Below are positions 1 through 11,189 of a stretch of 64,000 nt of DNA, piece by piece. The position numbers and the translations under genes were made by a program. This DNA comes from Lepeophtheirus salmonis. Taxonomy: Eukaryota > Arthropoda > Copepoda > Siphonostomatoida > Caligidae. The first letter of the stretch is position 1, and every line of letters begins with the position of its first letter. The notes under the pieces were generated by a model. It was not told the DNA's origin. It saw nothing but the letters and a program-made list of their open reading frames with translations, and made no database searches. Location of the stretch: contig NC_052141.2 in NCBI RefSeq assembly GCF_016086655.4, forward strand, positions 12,152,001 through 12,216,000. Reading direction: 5' to 3'.

Positions 1-636
1 GAAGACATTTTGTCTATCATATACAGATACAAATGTATATCTACGGTTTAAATAAAATATTACAAAGCATTCTAATAATGCAGTATCGAATTAATTATTA
101 CGTAGGATTTTGATATTATGAACGACTTATTTGGCTAACTACCAGATGATTTTGGGCCGTTTGTCTGTTTCTTTTTGGAAGACAGGCTGCATGATGCAAT
201 AACAGTAACTATTTTGGCCCCTTTCTGTCATTTTTTTTTTTTTTTACTGTACTATCTTTTTTATCATTCACCGGTTCTAAGGATTGATTACTTGCTCCTT
301 CAGTCATATCTTTTGATTTTCTTCACTGAAAGCTAGGATTGAACAATATAAAAAGGAAGAAAATAATAACTAGAGCGTAGAATAGTTGATTTATTTGACG
401 AAATTAATCAATAAGTCATTTCAGCTTTTGTAGTTAACATAAAAGACCGATTGCAGATTATTAGATTTAAGTCCTTTTTAGTTTCTTTAGACCAATCCGA
501 AGAGTATTAATTAACATTTTTGGTTTCAGGATGTTTCGCACCAGGATTTTTACCCCTCATATAATAGGTTAGGTAAAAGTAATTATGTTTTGTATATATT
601 TTTCATCATATCAATGCTTAATAAGAAGTGTTACAA
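1..636. other. AT-rich intergenic DNA with a dispersed repeat
   Basis: No gene is seen. Positions about 241-510 resemble stretches near 25.3, 33.8, 34.9 and 53.7 kb (family 2): they share blocks such as CCGGTTCTAA, a 'cagctgt/tagttac-ataaaagacc' block and a 'cttcactcctagctagaattgaag'-type block. The family has no recognisable coding capacity and is probably a non-autonomous element. Confidence 0.5.
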
Positions 637-879
637 TCATCCAATTGAATTCAGGTATACTCCATTCTCTTCAATAACTTGCTGCAAACGAGAAATCCAC
701 TTCATAGTGCCCATCTTGTAAAATCCCTTATCCCTATTGACAAAAAACTCAGAGTACCAATTTTCAGAAACTTCTATGGAGGCCAAATTTGTACCCCCAA
801 GCGTGTTGGCCATAGGCAAAAACAGGTAATGGTTACTTGGTAGGCAAAAATTCCTTTGAACGAATCTTGTGGTCACCAT
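637..879 (-). pseudogene. C-terminal fragment of a mariner-type transposase
   Basis: The minus strand reads as the last 60 or so residues of a mariner/Tc1-type transposase. The pattern is an H-x-LF block, then ASIE, then NWYSEFF, then FYKMG, then a final R-LQQVIEENG-YL, which matches the usual C-terminus (W-x-FF...FY-x-x-GI-x-x-L...RW-x-x-V-x-x-NG-x-Y). Two tryptophan positions normally conserved there are changed. The catalytic core and N-terminal helix-turn-helix are absent, so this is a dead end piece. The frame is open for 80 codons, but its first methionine is not a genuine gene start. Confidence 0.6.
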
Positions 880-1815
880 TATTTTTTATTAATAAAAAGT
901 ATATCCCGTTTCCAGTTAATATATATTTTTACATTTACTCAAAGAACTTTTTGGTTGTGTACATTTGTTAATCATTTGTATAAGTTCCAAAAGTCGAAGG
1001 AAGTTCGTTAAATCGTTCTGGACAATACTGGCGTATTTATACTGGATCTGGATAGTTCAGATCCAAGTCCACGACTTACACTTTACATCATAGTATATAA
1101 AGCGTTTTCACTGACGTAATTAATTGTATGCAACCGTTCATATATTTTTTAAATAATTTTTGGTTAAGAAAACATTATTGCAGTCCTGAGTATTTATGAT
1201 AACATCATCACTTGCTTCCTTCAATCTCAAAGGATTTTCCATTAAGGTAATTAGGGGAGTTCATTCATATGTGACCATGATATACAATATGCTACTGAGT
1301 GAGGGGAAATAATTTGACTGGATTGAGGTTACCATCCGTTATTTTCCAAAAAATCTGTATAATTATCGTGAAAAAGTCTTTCAAAAGTAACATTGATTCA
1401 ACAGAAGAGTCATCCAGTGAGTAAAATATAATTTATGTAAGCATGAATTTATTGAAATTAGTCACCGGGTGCACTGTATATTGTGCTCCCTGATTAATAT
1501 ACCAATACCGTATAAAAGGAAGTATAATATACAGGGAGAACTCTATAAAATAACTGAAATCTAGCGCGTGTTTAGTTCAAATCACATTAAAAAAGAATTA
1601 AAAAAGTGGTAAATCACTTTTTAAAATTTAAATTATGGATGTGACTTTAGATGAGGCTTAGAAACAAGCTAAAGTACTTCCTGGCTCATAATATAATTTT
1701 CTGTTTTTTTTTTCTCAATCGTTATTATGATTTTTTTATTCGGAAGGTGGGAATAAAAGTAGGTACGTGGTTCATGAAAAATTGAAGGTAACACAAAGGA
1801 TTTTCGGGGTGGTTA
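880..1815. other. Intergenic, no gene seen
   Basis: The sequence is AT-rich with many stops in all frames. There is a short GGATCTGGATAGTTCAGATCC-like inverted motif near 1043-1063. No splice-bounded exon or known domain could be found. Confidence 0.5.
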
Positions 1816-1825
1816 TATTTTAAAT

Positions 1826-2660
1826 CAGTGGTTCTTAATATGGGGAAATTCCCCTCTCGTGGGGAATGGTGGAGTTGCCAAGGGGAGATTGACCAGTTGT
1901 AAAAAAGAACTACTGCTTCAAAATTTCACCCATTTCAATATTAACCAATTTTTCCATACTTTGAACCATATTTCAAAACACAGCCATTTAAAGACTCTTT
2001 CAATAGCAAAAGCAACCAATATGTTTTGGTAAAAGTGACAACCTCTTACAGTCTCTCTCATTTATGTAACAGTTGGGTAACAGAGCTCCCATGATTATTA
2101 AGTAATTACTCAAAGGTGTATAAATTCTTATGGTTATTTATTTCGTGTGTTGTGATGATATTGTATGTGAAGGGTGGTTGAGATTTGTGAATGTGTGAGG
2201 AAATGCAAGGCGAGTTACAGACTGTCCCCTGTGAAACGGTTTTTCCAACATTGGTGCGAATAAGTGAGACTGCAGGTAGTGTCAGATACGTTTCTAGAAC
2301 GAAGCTATCATCAACTTCGACAGACTGCTAGACAAGTTTCAGCACTCTTTTTCGGATTTCAAAAGCAGCAGCCCCATGATGGAGTTCACAAGGGACTCCT
2401 TCACCTGACAACTGCACAAAGGAAGCAGAAGACATCGAAGACCTGGAGTATGACTTAGGAGCAAAATCTGTTTTTGAAGGTCTGAAGGCATTCTGTGGTA
2501 ATGTGCAGGTTTCGTATCCACACATAACTGTGGCGGGGCTCACACTACTTGTTCCCTCCACGTACCTGTTCGAGTTGGGGTTGAGATCAACATCAAATTG
2601 CAAAACTACCTGGTTGACCTTGAACCTGATTTGCACTAGGCCATTTAAAAAGTGGAACCG
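1826..2660 (+). mobile_element. Fossil hAT transposon (Charlie-like end, decayed transposase)
   Basis: The left end begins CAGTGGTTCTTAATATGGGG at 1826, which resembles the CAGTGGTTCT terminal repeat of Charlie-type hAT elements, and follows TTTTAAAT. From about 2290 to 2640 the plus strand, read across several stops and frame changes, gives the C-terminal hAT dimerisation pattern: an acidic stretch (EDIEDLEYD), FC-x-NV, YPHI, LTLLVPSTYLFELG, then a degraded K-x-K-x-R-N-R-L region and LEPDL. The expected pattern is FW...YP-x-L...LL-x-P-x-STYLCE-x-GFS...VEPDLR. The right terminal repeat was not found, so the end coordinate is approximate. Local GC content is higher than in the flanks. Overlapping open frames on the minus strand are taken as shadows. 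Confidence 0.5.
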
Positions 2661-3360
2661 AACATGGTCTCATTAACCTGTATGTTTTTTATTGGTCTAA
2701 TAAATGGAGGAAGGGGGGGGGGAATATAACGAATCTTTTCATATGTATTTTATTTCCAAGCAATAACTGTGTGTAAAAAAGATAATAAACTATGCAAACA
2801 AAAATTTAGGACTCTAAAATGGCACAAAGAGCACAGCTTATATTTAGGTACTAAACAGTCCATGGGTTAAATTCGAATTAGTCAAAGGTCACATTGTTGT
2901 AGTGAAAAATGGAGATTTGACTCACTGAAAAGCAGGGAATTGGAGGGAAAAAAAAGGCTCATCATTGTTATTAAAGTCGATTGCTGTTGTTCCTAAAATG
3001 GTCGTCAACAATAATGCTGACGTCAATTGAAAACACTCTATTTTAATAAATACCAGGATTCTGAATGTCATTCTTAAATTAAGTTGTCTACTTACATATA
3101 CATAATATGTTTACGAGAATACGCTGCACTGATTAGTGATGGTATGAAGTTAGTATACTACTACTGTATTTTACATAATAAAAAAACAACATACTTCCTA
3201 TTGATATTTGTTCGTTTATTTGTAGTCATTGTGTGCCTTGTTTTCTGTCGAGTCCTCCATATTTTATGATATTTTTATATAATATGTATACATATAGAGA
3301 ACTGAGGGTTGTACATATAGAATTGTAAATTCTAAAGACTCCTGCTTATTGAAAAAATAT
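2661..3360. other. Intergenic, no gene seen
   Basis: A G9-10 run lies at about 2712. A block around 2990-3020 (tgctgacgtca) recurs near 20,697-20,707, so small shared repeats are present. No coding signal is seen. Confidence 0.4.
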
Positions 3361-3545
3361 AACCGCATAAATGACAGTTTGAAAGGAGAGAGGTTATCGT
3401 TCAAGACGTTTCATTAAATTAGCCACAGGCACCTATAACAGGAAGGAAATGAGATTAAAAAAATACTTCGATGTAGATCCTCAATTCTATTTGGATTCTA
3501 ACAAGGACTATCACTTATAACTTCGCGACAAATCCTAAGGATTAC
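3361..3545 (-). repeat. Dispersed repeat family 1, copy
   Basis: This is one of about ten copies in the window. Landmarks in this orientation are a 'gaatgtt-gaggagagcagc' block (decayed here), then a gacgttt-att(a)aatta core, then 'cagcacctataa-aggaagg', then 'gatcctcaattcta' and 'aacaaggacttacacttataac'. The full unit is about 230-270 bp. There is no coding capacity and no clear A/B box, so a MITE is more likely than a tRNA-derived SINE. Confidence 0.6.
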
Positions 3546-3779
3546 TCTTTGTCTTTTACGCAATAATGATTACGTAATACTTAGAGTCTTAGTGGAAAAT
3601 AATATTGCTGGATTGAAATGCTTTAAAAGAGTGTTACAATGGACTAAAGGTGTGACATTTGATCAAGGACAGAACCCCTGAACGAAAAAGCTGACAGGTG
3701 TACTCGTATATGGATCATGGCCAAAAAAAATTGGTGGTTAACTACAGATAAAGCTCTCTGGTTGTATGACGTCATGGTC

Positions 3780-4620
3780 AGACATATCATCATCCTCTAT
3801 GGGTGTATTATATGGGGAATGCCATTACTGAAGAAAAAAAAAGAAACAAAATCAAGATGGAGAGCAGAACAATTTTGAGGACACCTGTGATGGCATTGGT
3901 AATCTTCCAAGGTGTCGTTGTCACCATTTCTCCAGCGATCAAATACTTAGTCTGCCCAAAATTAACAAATATAATGACCCACACATAATCATCCATATCG
4001 ATAGATCCAAAGGTGAAGATGGTAAGACCGGTTCCAGATGGGCTATCACTCGAGGTGATACATCAATTCTACCTCTTATCGATCACATTGAACAATGAGG
4101 CATCAGTGTTCCAAGCAGAGGTTTTTGCAATCACAAATTCAGTGGAGACTCTCATCCAGCAAGAAAAACCATCAACAAATGTAATAATTCGATCAAATTC
4201 TCAAGCAGCAATTGAGAAAATATACATCTTGATTGGTGCAAAGGTCATTCTCATAGTACAGGGAATACATATCCAGATAACCTTGGAATAAGAGTGATTC
4301 TGAGAGTAAAGATCCTTAGTGTGTTGGAGTGCTACCAGGCTATGGGAAGGAGAGAATACATGACTTCTTCTTCTTCAAAGTTTGAAGCAAAAAATACAAA
4401 AAAGATAAAAGGCATGACACATTCACACGTTACTTTAAAAGAACCGAAATATAAGGCTATCAAACTTGGACGTAGAAGTATGAGAATACTTGTTCAAGGT
4501 TACACAGGTCACGGGCTTTCCTTGGCCCACCTAAGCAAATCGAAGAAGTGTGATTGAAGAGCCAAAAAGTATAGACCACCTCATCAATAGATACCCCCTC
4601 TCGCATATGAGAGACGTCAA
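3780..4620 (+). mobile_element. 3' end of a non-LTR retrotransposon (RNase H domain), dead
   Basis: The plus strand at 3993-4290 reads as an RNase H domain. It has an H-I-D-x-SKGEDGKTG start with the first catalytic Asp, then W-AITRGD, then after a frameshift NEASVFQAEVFAIT with the catalytic Glu, and finally RSNSQAAI. The last motif is normally SDSQAAI, so the Asp codon (4195-4197) has become Asn. Downstream, GHGLSLAHL at about 4511, then CD and a decayed E-P-K-S-x-D-H-L-I-N-R-x-P-L, recall the zinc-binding C-terminus of Jockey-like LINEs. At least one stop (about 4096) and several frame changes make this a pseudogene. The reverse transcriptase part is missing. Confidence 0.65.
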
Positions 4621-4879
4621 ACAATGCAAGAATATTGTATTTAAAAATTTATTATATATACAATGATGAAAAAAATTATCGCAAATAACTTTAATCTCAA
4701 ATAGGTTTAAGGAACTTCTGTAGTAGCACATATACCTCTTTGTATGGTCGTGTTCATTGCCTTATCTTTGTATAGTTTTATCATAGTGCATGTATATGGT
4801 AAACAGCGAGAGAATGCAACATCATAATGCCCTTGTCTATATTGGCAATAATTACACTCCTATTCACCAATGCTGACCA

Positions 4880-5240
4880 CTTTTGTTCAATTGCCAGCTT
4901 GAAACGGTCGAGTTGTTCACCGTGGATGGCAGAATTGAGCGTTTGGTAATAGGGCAACCGCTCATAGCATATTATTCCCTCTCAATGGACCACCAAATGC
5001 ACAGCATCACCTTCCTAGTAGTAAATCCCGTCTTGGTCTGGTCAGGGCCGATGGATATTGACGTATGTGATCCATTTTTCATCACCAGTTACGATAAGCT
5101 TCAGAAACGGATCAAATTTGTTTCGATTCAGCACCAATTCAAAAATGGAAATTTGGTCCATGAAATATAGGAAATTTCTTCGTTTGAGACCTCAATACTC
5201 GACGCATGATTACTCACGACTGAACCAGTCAAGTGCAATA
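4880..5240 (-). pseudogene. Decayed mariner transposase (central catalytic region)
   Basis: The minus strand encodes a DPFLKLIVTGDEKWITYVN segment, the mariner V-TGDEKWI motif with the first catalytic Asp. It is followed, with interrupting stops, by VMLCVWW-type and GIIYYELLP-x-x-QTLNS-like segments and a QLDR-K-A end. These match the middle of cecropia/mauritiana-type mariner transposases. At least two in-frame stops are present, and neither terminus nor terminal repeats were recognised. The 95-codon plus-strand frame over the same bases is a shadow. Confidence 0.6.
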
Positions 5241-5399
5241 CTGTCTTAAAAGATATTCCAGTATACAGCCACACCTTTGAATCACTTTATCGTATGATCC
5301 GATGTGACCAATAGTTAACAAGATATACTAAGTTAAAAAAAGAGTTGGAAATACGAAATTACCTTCTTCCTAACCTAATAATATGAAATGTAGGTAAGT

Positions 5400-5645
5400 T
5401 AAAAAGAAGAAACCGTAAATGAATGTGGTAATCCTCACAATTTGAAGAATGCTTGGGAGGAGAGTGGGTATGAAGGAAAAAACACAAACTGCAATATGTA
5501 CATAGTCATAAATTATAGGCTGAAATTACTCGGATGTTGATCCTTTATTCTACTCCGACTCAAACAAGGACTTACAATAATAAGTATCCAAACGAATTCT
5601 CAGTGTTACTCTTCGGTTTTCATGAGCACACACACTAGTAATTAC
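5400..5645 (-). repeat. Dispersed repeat family 1, copy
   Basis: This copy keeps the 'accgtaaatgaatgtggtaa' end, the 'cacaatttgaagaatg-t-ggaggagag' block, and the 'gatcctttattctactccgac' and 'caaacaaggactta' blocks. Confidence 0.65.
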
Positions 5646-6084
5646 TCTATGCTTATATGGTCTCTTTTCAAGCCTTGAATATTAACAGCTTTTTTAAATA
5701 CATGAAAAAATATTCATGGTGATTATGGTAATATTTGTTTTGCTTTTTACATACTGGGAGGTAATATTATTTGAATCTATAATTATATACATAGACACTC
5801 TCTAACAAACACATCCTTAATTAGAAAACGGGTTCTATAGCTGTTATTTTTTATTTATTTAGGCATAATAAACCAATAAATTTGTTTTTTTTAAATGACC
5901 GCTTAGTCCTCTTGGGCGGCAATGGGATGAATTAATATCCCACGATCTCTTATTAAAATATAACCACTACATAATTGAACAATTTAAAACCATGATAACC
6001 AGTTAGATTCCCAACTGATGTGTTATAATCATTAATGAATAAATATATATCCTGCTGGTATGTAAAAATATATGATACTGAAAT

Positions 6085-6300
6085 TGTTTAACCTGACAAT
6101 TTGAAGAATGATACTTGAGGAGAGAACAACAGCTTAGCTGTCATGACGTTTAATTAAATCAGCGGCAAGGAGTCGTGAGAAGAAGGAAATATATTGAATC
6201 CAGCAAGAACATATTGGCTGGAATTACTACGGGAGCAATCCAATCCTAAGTCCAACAAAGACTTACACTTATAACTCAACAAAAAACCCACGCCAAGTCC
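6085..6300 (-). repeat. Dispersed repeat family 1, copy
   Basis: The copy has 'tgacaatttgaagaatgat', 'gaggagagaac-acagcttagctgtcatgacgttt', then 'aagtccaacaaagacttaca'. It lies only about 70 bp from the next partial copy, in the same orientation. Confidence 0.65.
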
Positions 6301-6364
6301 ACGCACTAGTTTTTGACTTTATACTTACATAGTTAAAAATTATATGATCTGCCGATATGCTAAA

Positions 6365-6500
6365 AAGAAAGCGAAAATGAACATGGTAACACTGGCACTT
6401 TGAAAAATGTTAGAGAGGAGAGGAGCAGCTAGGCTTTCATGACGTTTCATATGATTAGGTACATGCAACTATAGCAGAAAGGAAGTCGACACAAACGTCA
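6365..6500 (-). repeat. Dispersed repeat family 1, partial copy
   Basis: Only the first half is present: 'gcgaaaatgaacatggtaac', 'gaggagaggagcagct', 'tcatgacgtttcatatgatta', 'cagaaaggaag'. Confidence 0.6.
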
Positions 6501-7535
6501 TCTATGTAATAAAGACATTATACGCAAAATATCCAACTCAATCTCTTTTTATAGCAGCTGAATTATTCTACCTGAGCAAAATTGTTCAAAATTATGTTTG
6601 GCTCTCAATGGCAAACTACCATCAAAAATATTATCTCTATATATTTATATATATTCCATTGCTCTGAATGACAAAAATAGTGTTCCTACGATGGGTAGAT
6701 TGTACAAATATCTATCACGTGGTATTTGTTTCCCCCATTCAAACTAGTTGAGGGCAGATTGATCAATAATGACGTTTTAGAATTAGTAACAATGGAATTA
6801 AAAAAACTTTTCCTTGAAATTGCCGTTAAAAAGCAGCTGTCCCTTGACCTCATCAATTTTTGTGTCTATGATTCATCAACAGCTTAAGTACAGACGTGAG
6901 TGGGGAGTCATATACAGGGGGCTTATTGTATACCTGAAATACAAAAATTGTTTTTTTAGAGCTCAAAGAGAGTAGATAAACTGCTGATGTATTTTTTTTT
7001 TCAAAAAGTGACTGCCGTCTTACAAAACAACTATACAAATATAAATTTTCCTAAATTTATTCAAAACCAAAAAAGTTATGGCATTGTAAAAATTGTAGTT
7101 TCGTTTTTTTTTTTTCAGGTGCAAAAAAAAAGGATTTTCAATAGAATTTCCAATTTTTAAATATAATAAAGTTTGTACAAATTTGTCTGGGAATTTGTTT
7201 GCATATAAATTTGACACATAAAAATAGCTGCCTAACGGAAATACTATCATTTTCTGAATAATTTTTCTTTTTTTTCTCTCTCTTTTTCCATCAAACGTCA
7301 ATTTTCTAGTTTTATGAAGAAATGCCGTAAAACGATACATTTCTGACAAACAATTATAAACCTTTCATTACATCAAAATGTTATTGTCAATTTCTGGAAC
7401 ATTTTATTACAAATTTTTGCAATTTCTACAAAAAAAAAAAAAAAAAATAGATGGTTTTTAAATGCCAATCAATAATGCTATTAATTACTTTTTCTTTTTA
7501 CATTAGTACTTCTTTTTTTTTCAAATTTCCGAAAA
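6501..7535. other. AT-rich intergenic DNA
   Basis: Poly(T) and poly(A) tracts (about 6980-6992, 7106-7115, 7430-7447) and no supported exon. The 109-codon minus-strand frame at 7020-7349 is composed mainly of K, F, N and I from AT-rich sequence, and I do not count it as a gene. Confidence 0.5.
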
Positions 7536-7539
7536 TTAA

Positions 7540-7760
7540 CATTGTAATCCAGACCATGAAGAATGTTTAGAAAGAGAGCAGTTTAGCTGTTATGAAGTTT
7601 CATTCGATTATCTAAGAGCACCTATAAGACGAGGTAAAAAGATACAAATCCCACTGTGTATCTAACCATGATTTAAGCAAAAATTACTACTATGTCCATC
7701 CTCAATTCTACTCCCACTCCAACGAAGACTTAGATAACTAGTCTATCAACTTTGCAAGTT
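7540..7760 (-). repeat. Dispersed repeat family 1, copy
   Basis: 'ccagaccatgaagaatgttt', 'gagagcagtttagctgttatgaagttt', 'cctataagacgagg', 'catcctcaattctactcc' and 'caacgaagacttagataac' line up with the other copies. Confidence 0.65.
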
Positions 7761-7805
7761 ATATCTAAAACATGTATATATTTTTTTATATTCATTTGAA
7801 AAAGA

Positions 7806-7965
7806 ATTTACAACAAAAATAGGGAAGAATTCTTCTTGTCGAAGGAGATGTTAACACATACACGAATAATTAAATACTGAATAACAGGAAAGAAAGATGC
7901 ACACGCATCAACTGTTTTTCCTTTTCTAATCGCTATACAATTTAGTTTTTTCCTTAGATGCATCC
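7806..7965 (+). repeat. Left arm of a 160-bp inverted repeat
   Basis: This arm pairs with 11190-11346 in inverted orientation. Shared blocks include AATTTACAMCAAAAATAGG, ATTCTTCTT, GGAGATGTTAACACA and GCACACRCATCAACYGTTT. Part of the arm (about 7893-7965) also pairs with 8022-8090, giving a local hairpin. The two distant arms bound a 3.5-kb unit that contains a broken gene. Confidence 0.7.
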
Positions 7966-8021
7966 ACCCCTTTCATAATTACTTTATACTCAGATATAGA
8001 TTGTTGTTTTTAAAGAAAGGG

Positions 8022-8090
8022 ATTTGAGTAAAGAAAAAACTAAGTTCCTAGAAAGAAGAGGAAAAACGGTTGATGCGTGTGCTCTTTAAA
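8022..8090 (-). repeat. Local inverted copy of the arm at 7893-7965
   Basis: 'aaaaaactaagttcctag' and 'gaaaaacggttgatgcgtgt' are near-complements of 'gctatacaatttagtttttt' and 'acacgcatcaactgtttttc' about 100 bp upstream, so the segment could fold into a long hairpin. This is typical of a MITE. Confidence 0.65.
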
Positions 8091-9057
8091 GGGTCATGCA
8101 CCGCGTAAGCCGGGAAACAGTCTCCAGGGCCATAATCACTGCCTCTACAAAATACATACCCTTATTTAATGTGTGCTTTTGTCACAAGGTCTGTAAATGA
8201 TAAAAAAAAAAAAATTATAATTTGTAACTACTCCTATACAATTTAAAATGTTTACTTTTTTAAATCACAATATCTTTTCATATATTTATATCAATCTCAA
8301 ATTATATTACAAGAGAAATATAAAGCTAGCTGTTATATGATAAATAACAAAAGCAAAAAGTACCAAAAATATCGTATTGTTGCAGCAAAACAAAAATAAA
8401 ATAGAATTTTTTCTTACACAGATGAATTCCTTCATCAAAAATATCATATCCCGAATTGCTACGATTTCCTTTAAATTTTTACTTCAGAATGGATTTAAGT
8501 AAATAAATAATTCATAATATAAAATAAATAGATATTTTCTCTGATATTCATCACTTAATAGTATTTTTCCTTACATATTTTTTAAAATGATAAAATTAAA
8601 AGAAATTTAACAAAATTCAATCAACTATCGGGTTAATTAGGGTCTTATGAATTGTTAAATGAAAATTTGGGTGTAATTTTCTATGTATTTATAATTAGAA
8701 TGGAACTAACTTACGCCTTATATCAATATTCTAAACTACCTCATATCCACCAACATCGTCGATCCCAATATGTCAATAATCAAGAAAAGAGTATTATGAA
8801 TTTTTTAACTTAGTTAGAAATGACGTAGATTTCGTAGATGAAGGTAAAAAATCGAACAGATTGATATGGAGGGATAAATGTCATTTGTTGAAAATTAGAA
8901 ATATAGAAGTAATTACCCACAAATAGTTTTCAAATGGTAAATTATTACAAAATTTGATCAATAAGAAAAAAATATATACACTTAAATAATACGTAAATTA
9001 ATTCTATCCAGAGGTTATGAGTTGTATTTCGTACATATAAATATTTACCAGTATTTT
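8091..9057. other. Interior of the inverted-repeat unit, mostly non-coding
   Basis: A GC-richer stretch at 8093-8190 stands out. On the minus strand a possible acceptor (TTTTGTAG before 8144) is followed by a short open stretch ending in TAA near 8095, which is too short to call an exon. The rest, to 9057, is very AT-rich with no coding signal. Confidence 0.35.
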
Positions 9058-10802
9058 TTAAGGATATTTTTTCCTACATTGTTTACAAGTTCCACATTTT
9101 GTAATCTCCTTCTTCAAATATTGACTGTGCAAATCATCATTCCCTTGACATGAAAAAAGCATGCTGTCTGATAATAAAAAGGGGTGGATTACAAATTCAT
9201 ATATTATAAACAGCTTAATGTTGAGTGATAACTTGCAATAAATTAGCCGATAATGATGAAGGAATATCTTATTCCAAATGATTAGATAGTGAGGATAAAA
9301 ATAATGAGTAATCTTTGGATAAATAAAAAAATATATGAGAAGAAGTTAACGTAAACAAGAAATCGTTATGTTGAGGAAAATGAATAGTTATTAATTCTTT
9401 GTTGGATAAGTTCGTTTCATTTTTTATAGATTTAAAAAAAAAAAAAGTTGTTTCTTTTCATTCGAAGAAAGTAAAGGAACGGCATTCTTCATAAGATATT
9501 ACCATTCTTTCCTCCAATAAGTTTTTTCTTTCTTTAGAATATACTCCTCAGGAATAGAGAAAGGTATTCAAGGAACAAAATGACATGTTTCAATCAGTTA
9601 CGAGCCAGAGTTTGTGAACTACTAGACCATTCTTCTACGTGTACAACTCCAGGAGAAGTAGATTTGAAAAGTGAATATGTCATAGTTCTTTATTCCTGTT
9701 AGAAGGACAGAAATACTTGTCTAAAATTTCACTCTTTTCCGAGGATATAACATTGAATTTAGTAGAGGATTTGATTAATACTTCTACTAAATCTTCCACA
9801 AATTCAATTTTTTGTTGATTATAACAAGATTTGGAAAATACACAGGAACCCCAGTTGGCGAATAACTTTGAATAATTTACAGAAAGAAAGTGTACAGAAA
9901 CTTCATCAAATGGCCCACAAATAACCATGTATGCCCGTAATGATATAACTTTTATTCTGGCCTCTCTAAAGGAAATAAATTGTTAAAAGTAGAAGAACTT
10001 CCCTTTTTTTTTTTAATTTTCTTACCCAAAAATATCATATTGAATTTCAAGACGCGGAGCACCACTTATACGCTCCAATTCAGGATATGGTAAACAGCCT
10101 TTCCTAATAGTTTCCTGAAAATATTTTAAAACAAGATTACAAAGACTGCTCAGCCTCATCAAAAATATGTATATTGCATTATCCTAATCCTTCATTATCA
10201 ATAGCAAAACGATTAACTTTATAAAGAGAAGTAAAATGGGTTTTCCCTATTTGGATAGATGAGAAGACAAGACCTTTAGAAAAGTCGACAGTCAATAACG
10301 TAACGAATTCCGGATGAGTTTTGGTGTATTCAACCCTTGTATTATAATCCCTTCTTTCGATTTGGACATGGTACATGTACTCATCAATACTGTCCTTAAT
10401 ATTTAAATCCAATCAACCAAAGAACTTTCTGTATAGATTCTCTGAATATTTAGACTAATTCTTGAGAATGACCATAACAAATATGGCAAACACCACTTTG
10501 ACGTCCCAATATAGGTACCGAATTCGGAACACATATTCTTTCAATGAGTTTTAATCCTGCCTATCCAAGGCAATAAAATATCAAACCCCATAGGCTTTAA
10601 GACTCAATGGAGAAATATAAGGAATTGCTGAGCATTGATCTTTCCGAAAAGGAACACATTGGTAATCAAAATGATTAAAAGAAGGAGTTATGTTTCCTAA
10701 TTGACCCAATAGTCCTAGAGAACAGGAATAACCCTTTTCGAGCGAGTTTTCAATTCTACGCCCTTGTTCTACATTTATATCATGAAATGTGACGTTTATA
10801 TG
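9058..10802 (-). pseudogene. Broken multi-exon gene of unknown family inside an inverted-repeat unit
   Basis: I do not recognise this gene. On the minus strand, separate open segments look coding and partly join by good splice sites. (1) 10802-10581, after a TTTGTAG acceptor, has 73 codons including EQGRRIENSLEKGYS and LGLLGQLGNITP, ending in TGA. (2) 10560-10450, in a shifted frame, has PILGRQSG, the Cys pair C-H-I-C and a terminal TAA. (3) 10412-10179 has HPEFVTLLTVDFSKG and ends in TAA where a GT donor would be expected. (4) 10114-10026 runs from a TTTTCAG acceptor to a GTAAGA donor. (5) 9965-9680 begins after TTTCCTTTAG, in phase with (4) across a 60-bp intron. (6) 9167-9058, after TTATTATCAG, ends with a C-x2-C-x2-C tail and TAA. 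Some further decayed frame follows (5). The stops and frameshifts mean no full protein is made. The spliceosomal intron argues against a processed copy. It could be a captured host gene or a cargo gene of the bounding element. Confidence 0.5.
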
Positions 10803-11189
10803 CTACAAAGTTCGGATATAAGAGACATTGTTAATAGATGAAGAACAAATTGGGGAATTCATGAGGAAAATGGATTATAATTTATATCAATATAATCATG
10901 GTGTCGAAAGATTGAAAAAATAAGAATTATATTAATTCCAAATCTGCCAGTTAAGAACCTAATCATATCAACATCAATTTCGACTCATCCCCATAATCTA
11001 ATTTAATATAGTGACATCCCTAAGAATCTAAAAAAATCACTCTTCAATTTGCCAAAAAAACGGCCTAGCTATTAAATGCATACGATTGTCCTCACTAGGG
11101 ATGGCTGTATATTCATTCACACATATTTACTTAATCATTATTCAATGGAAGGATTTTCCTGAATTGATTATAGCATTATTAAAGAGGGG
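10803..11189. other. Between the broken gene and the right arm, nothing called
   Basis: Earlier exons of the minus-strand broken gene would lie here. I found no convincing donor or open exon upstream of the acceptor at 10803-10804. Confidence 0.35.

Noticed and set aside
2328..2636. 102-codon minus-strand frame in the hAT fossil
   Set aside because: The plus strand carries the hAT C-terminal pattern. The minus frame matches nothing and is a GC-driven shadow.
7020..7349. 109-codon minus-strand frame
   Set aside because: K/F/N-rich translation of poly(A/T) sequence, without domain, splice or start context.
10450..10560. RNA polymerase beta-prime subunit similarity of the G-x-C-x2-CYG piece
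   Set aside because: The likeness is confined to a few residues (GVC-x2-CYG). The downstream segment does not continue into the expected motif.
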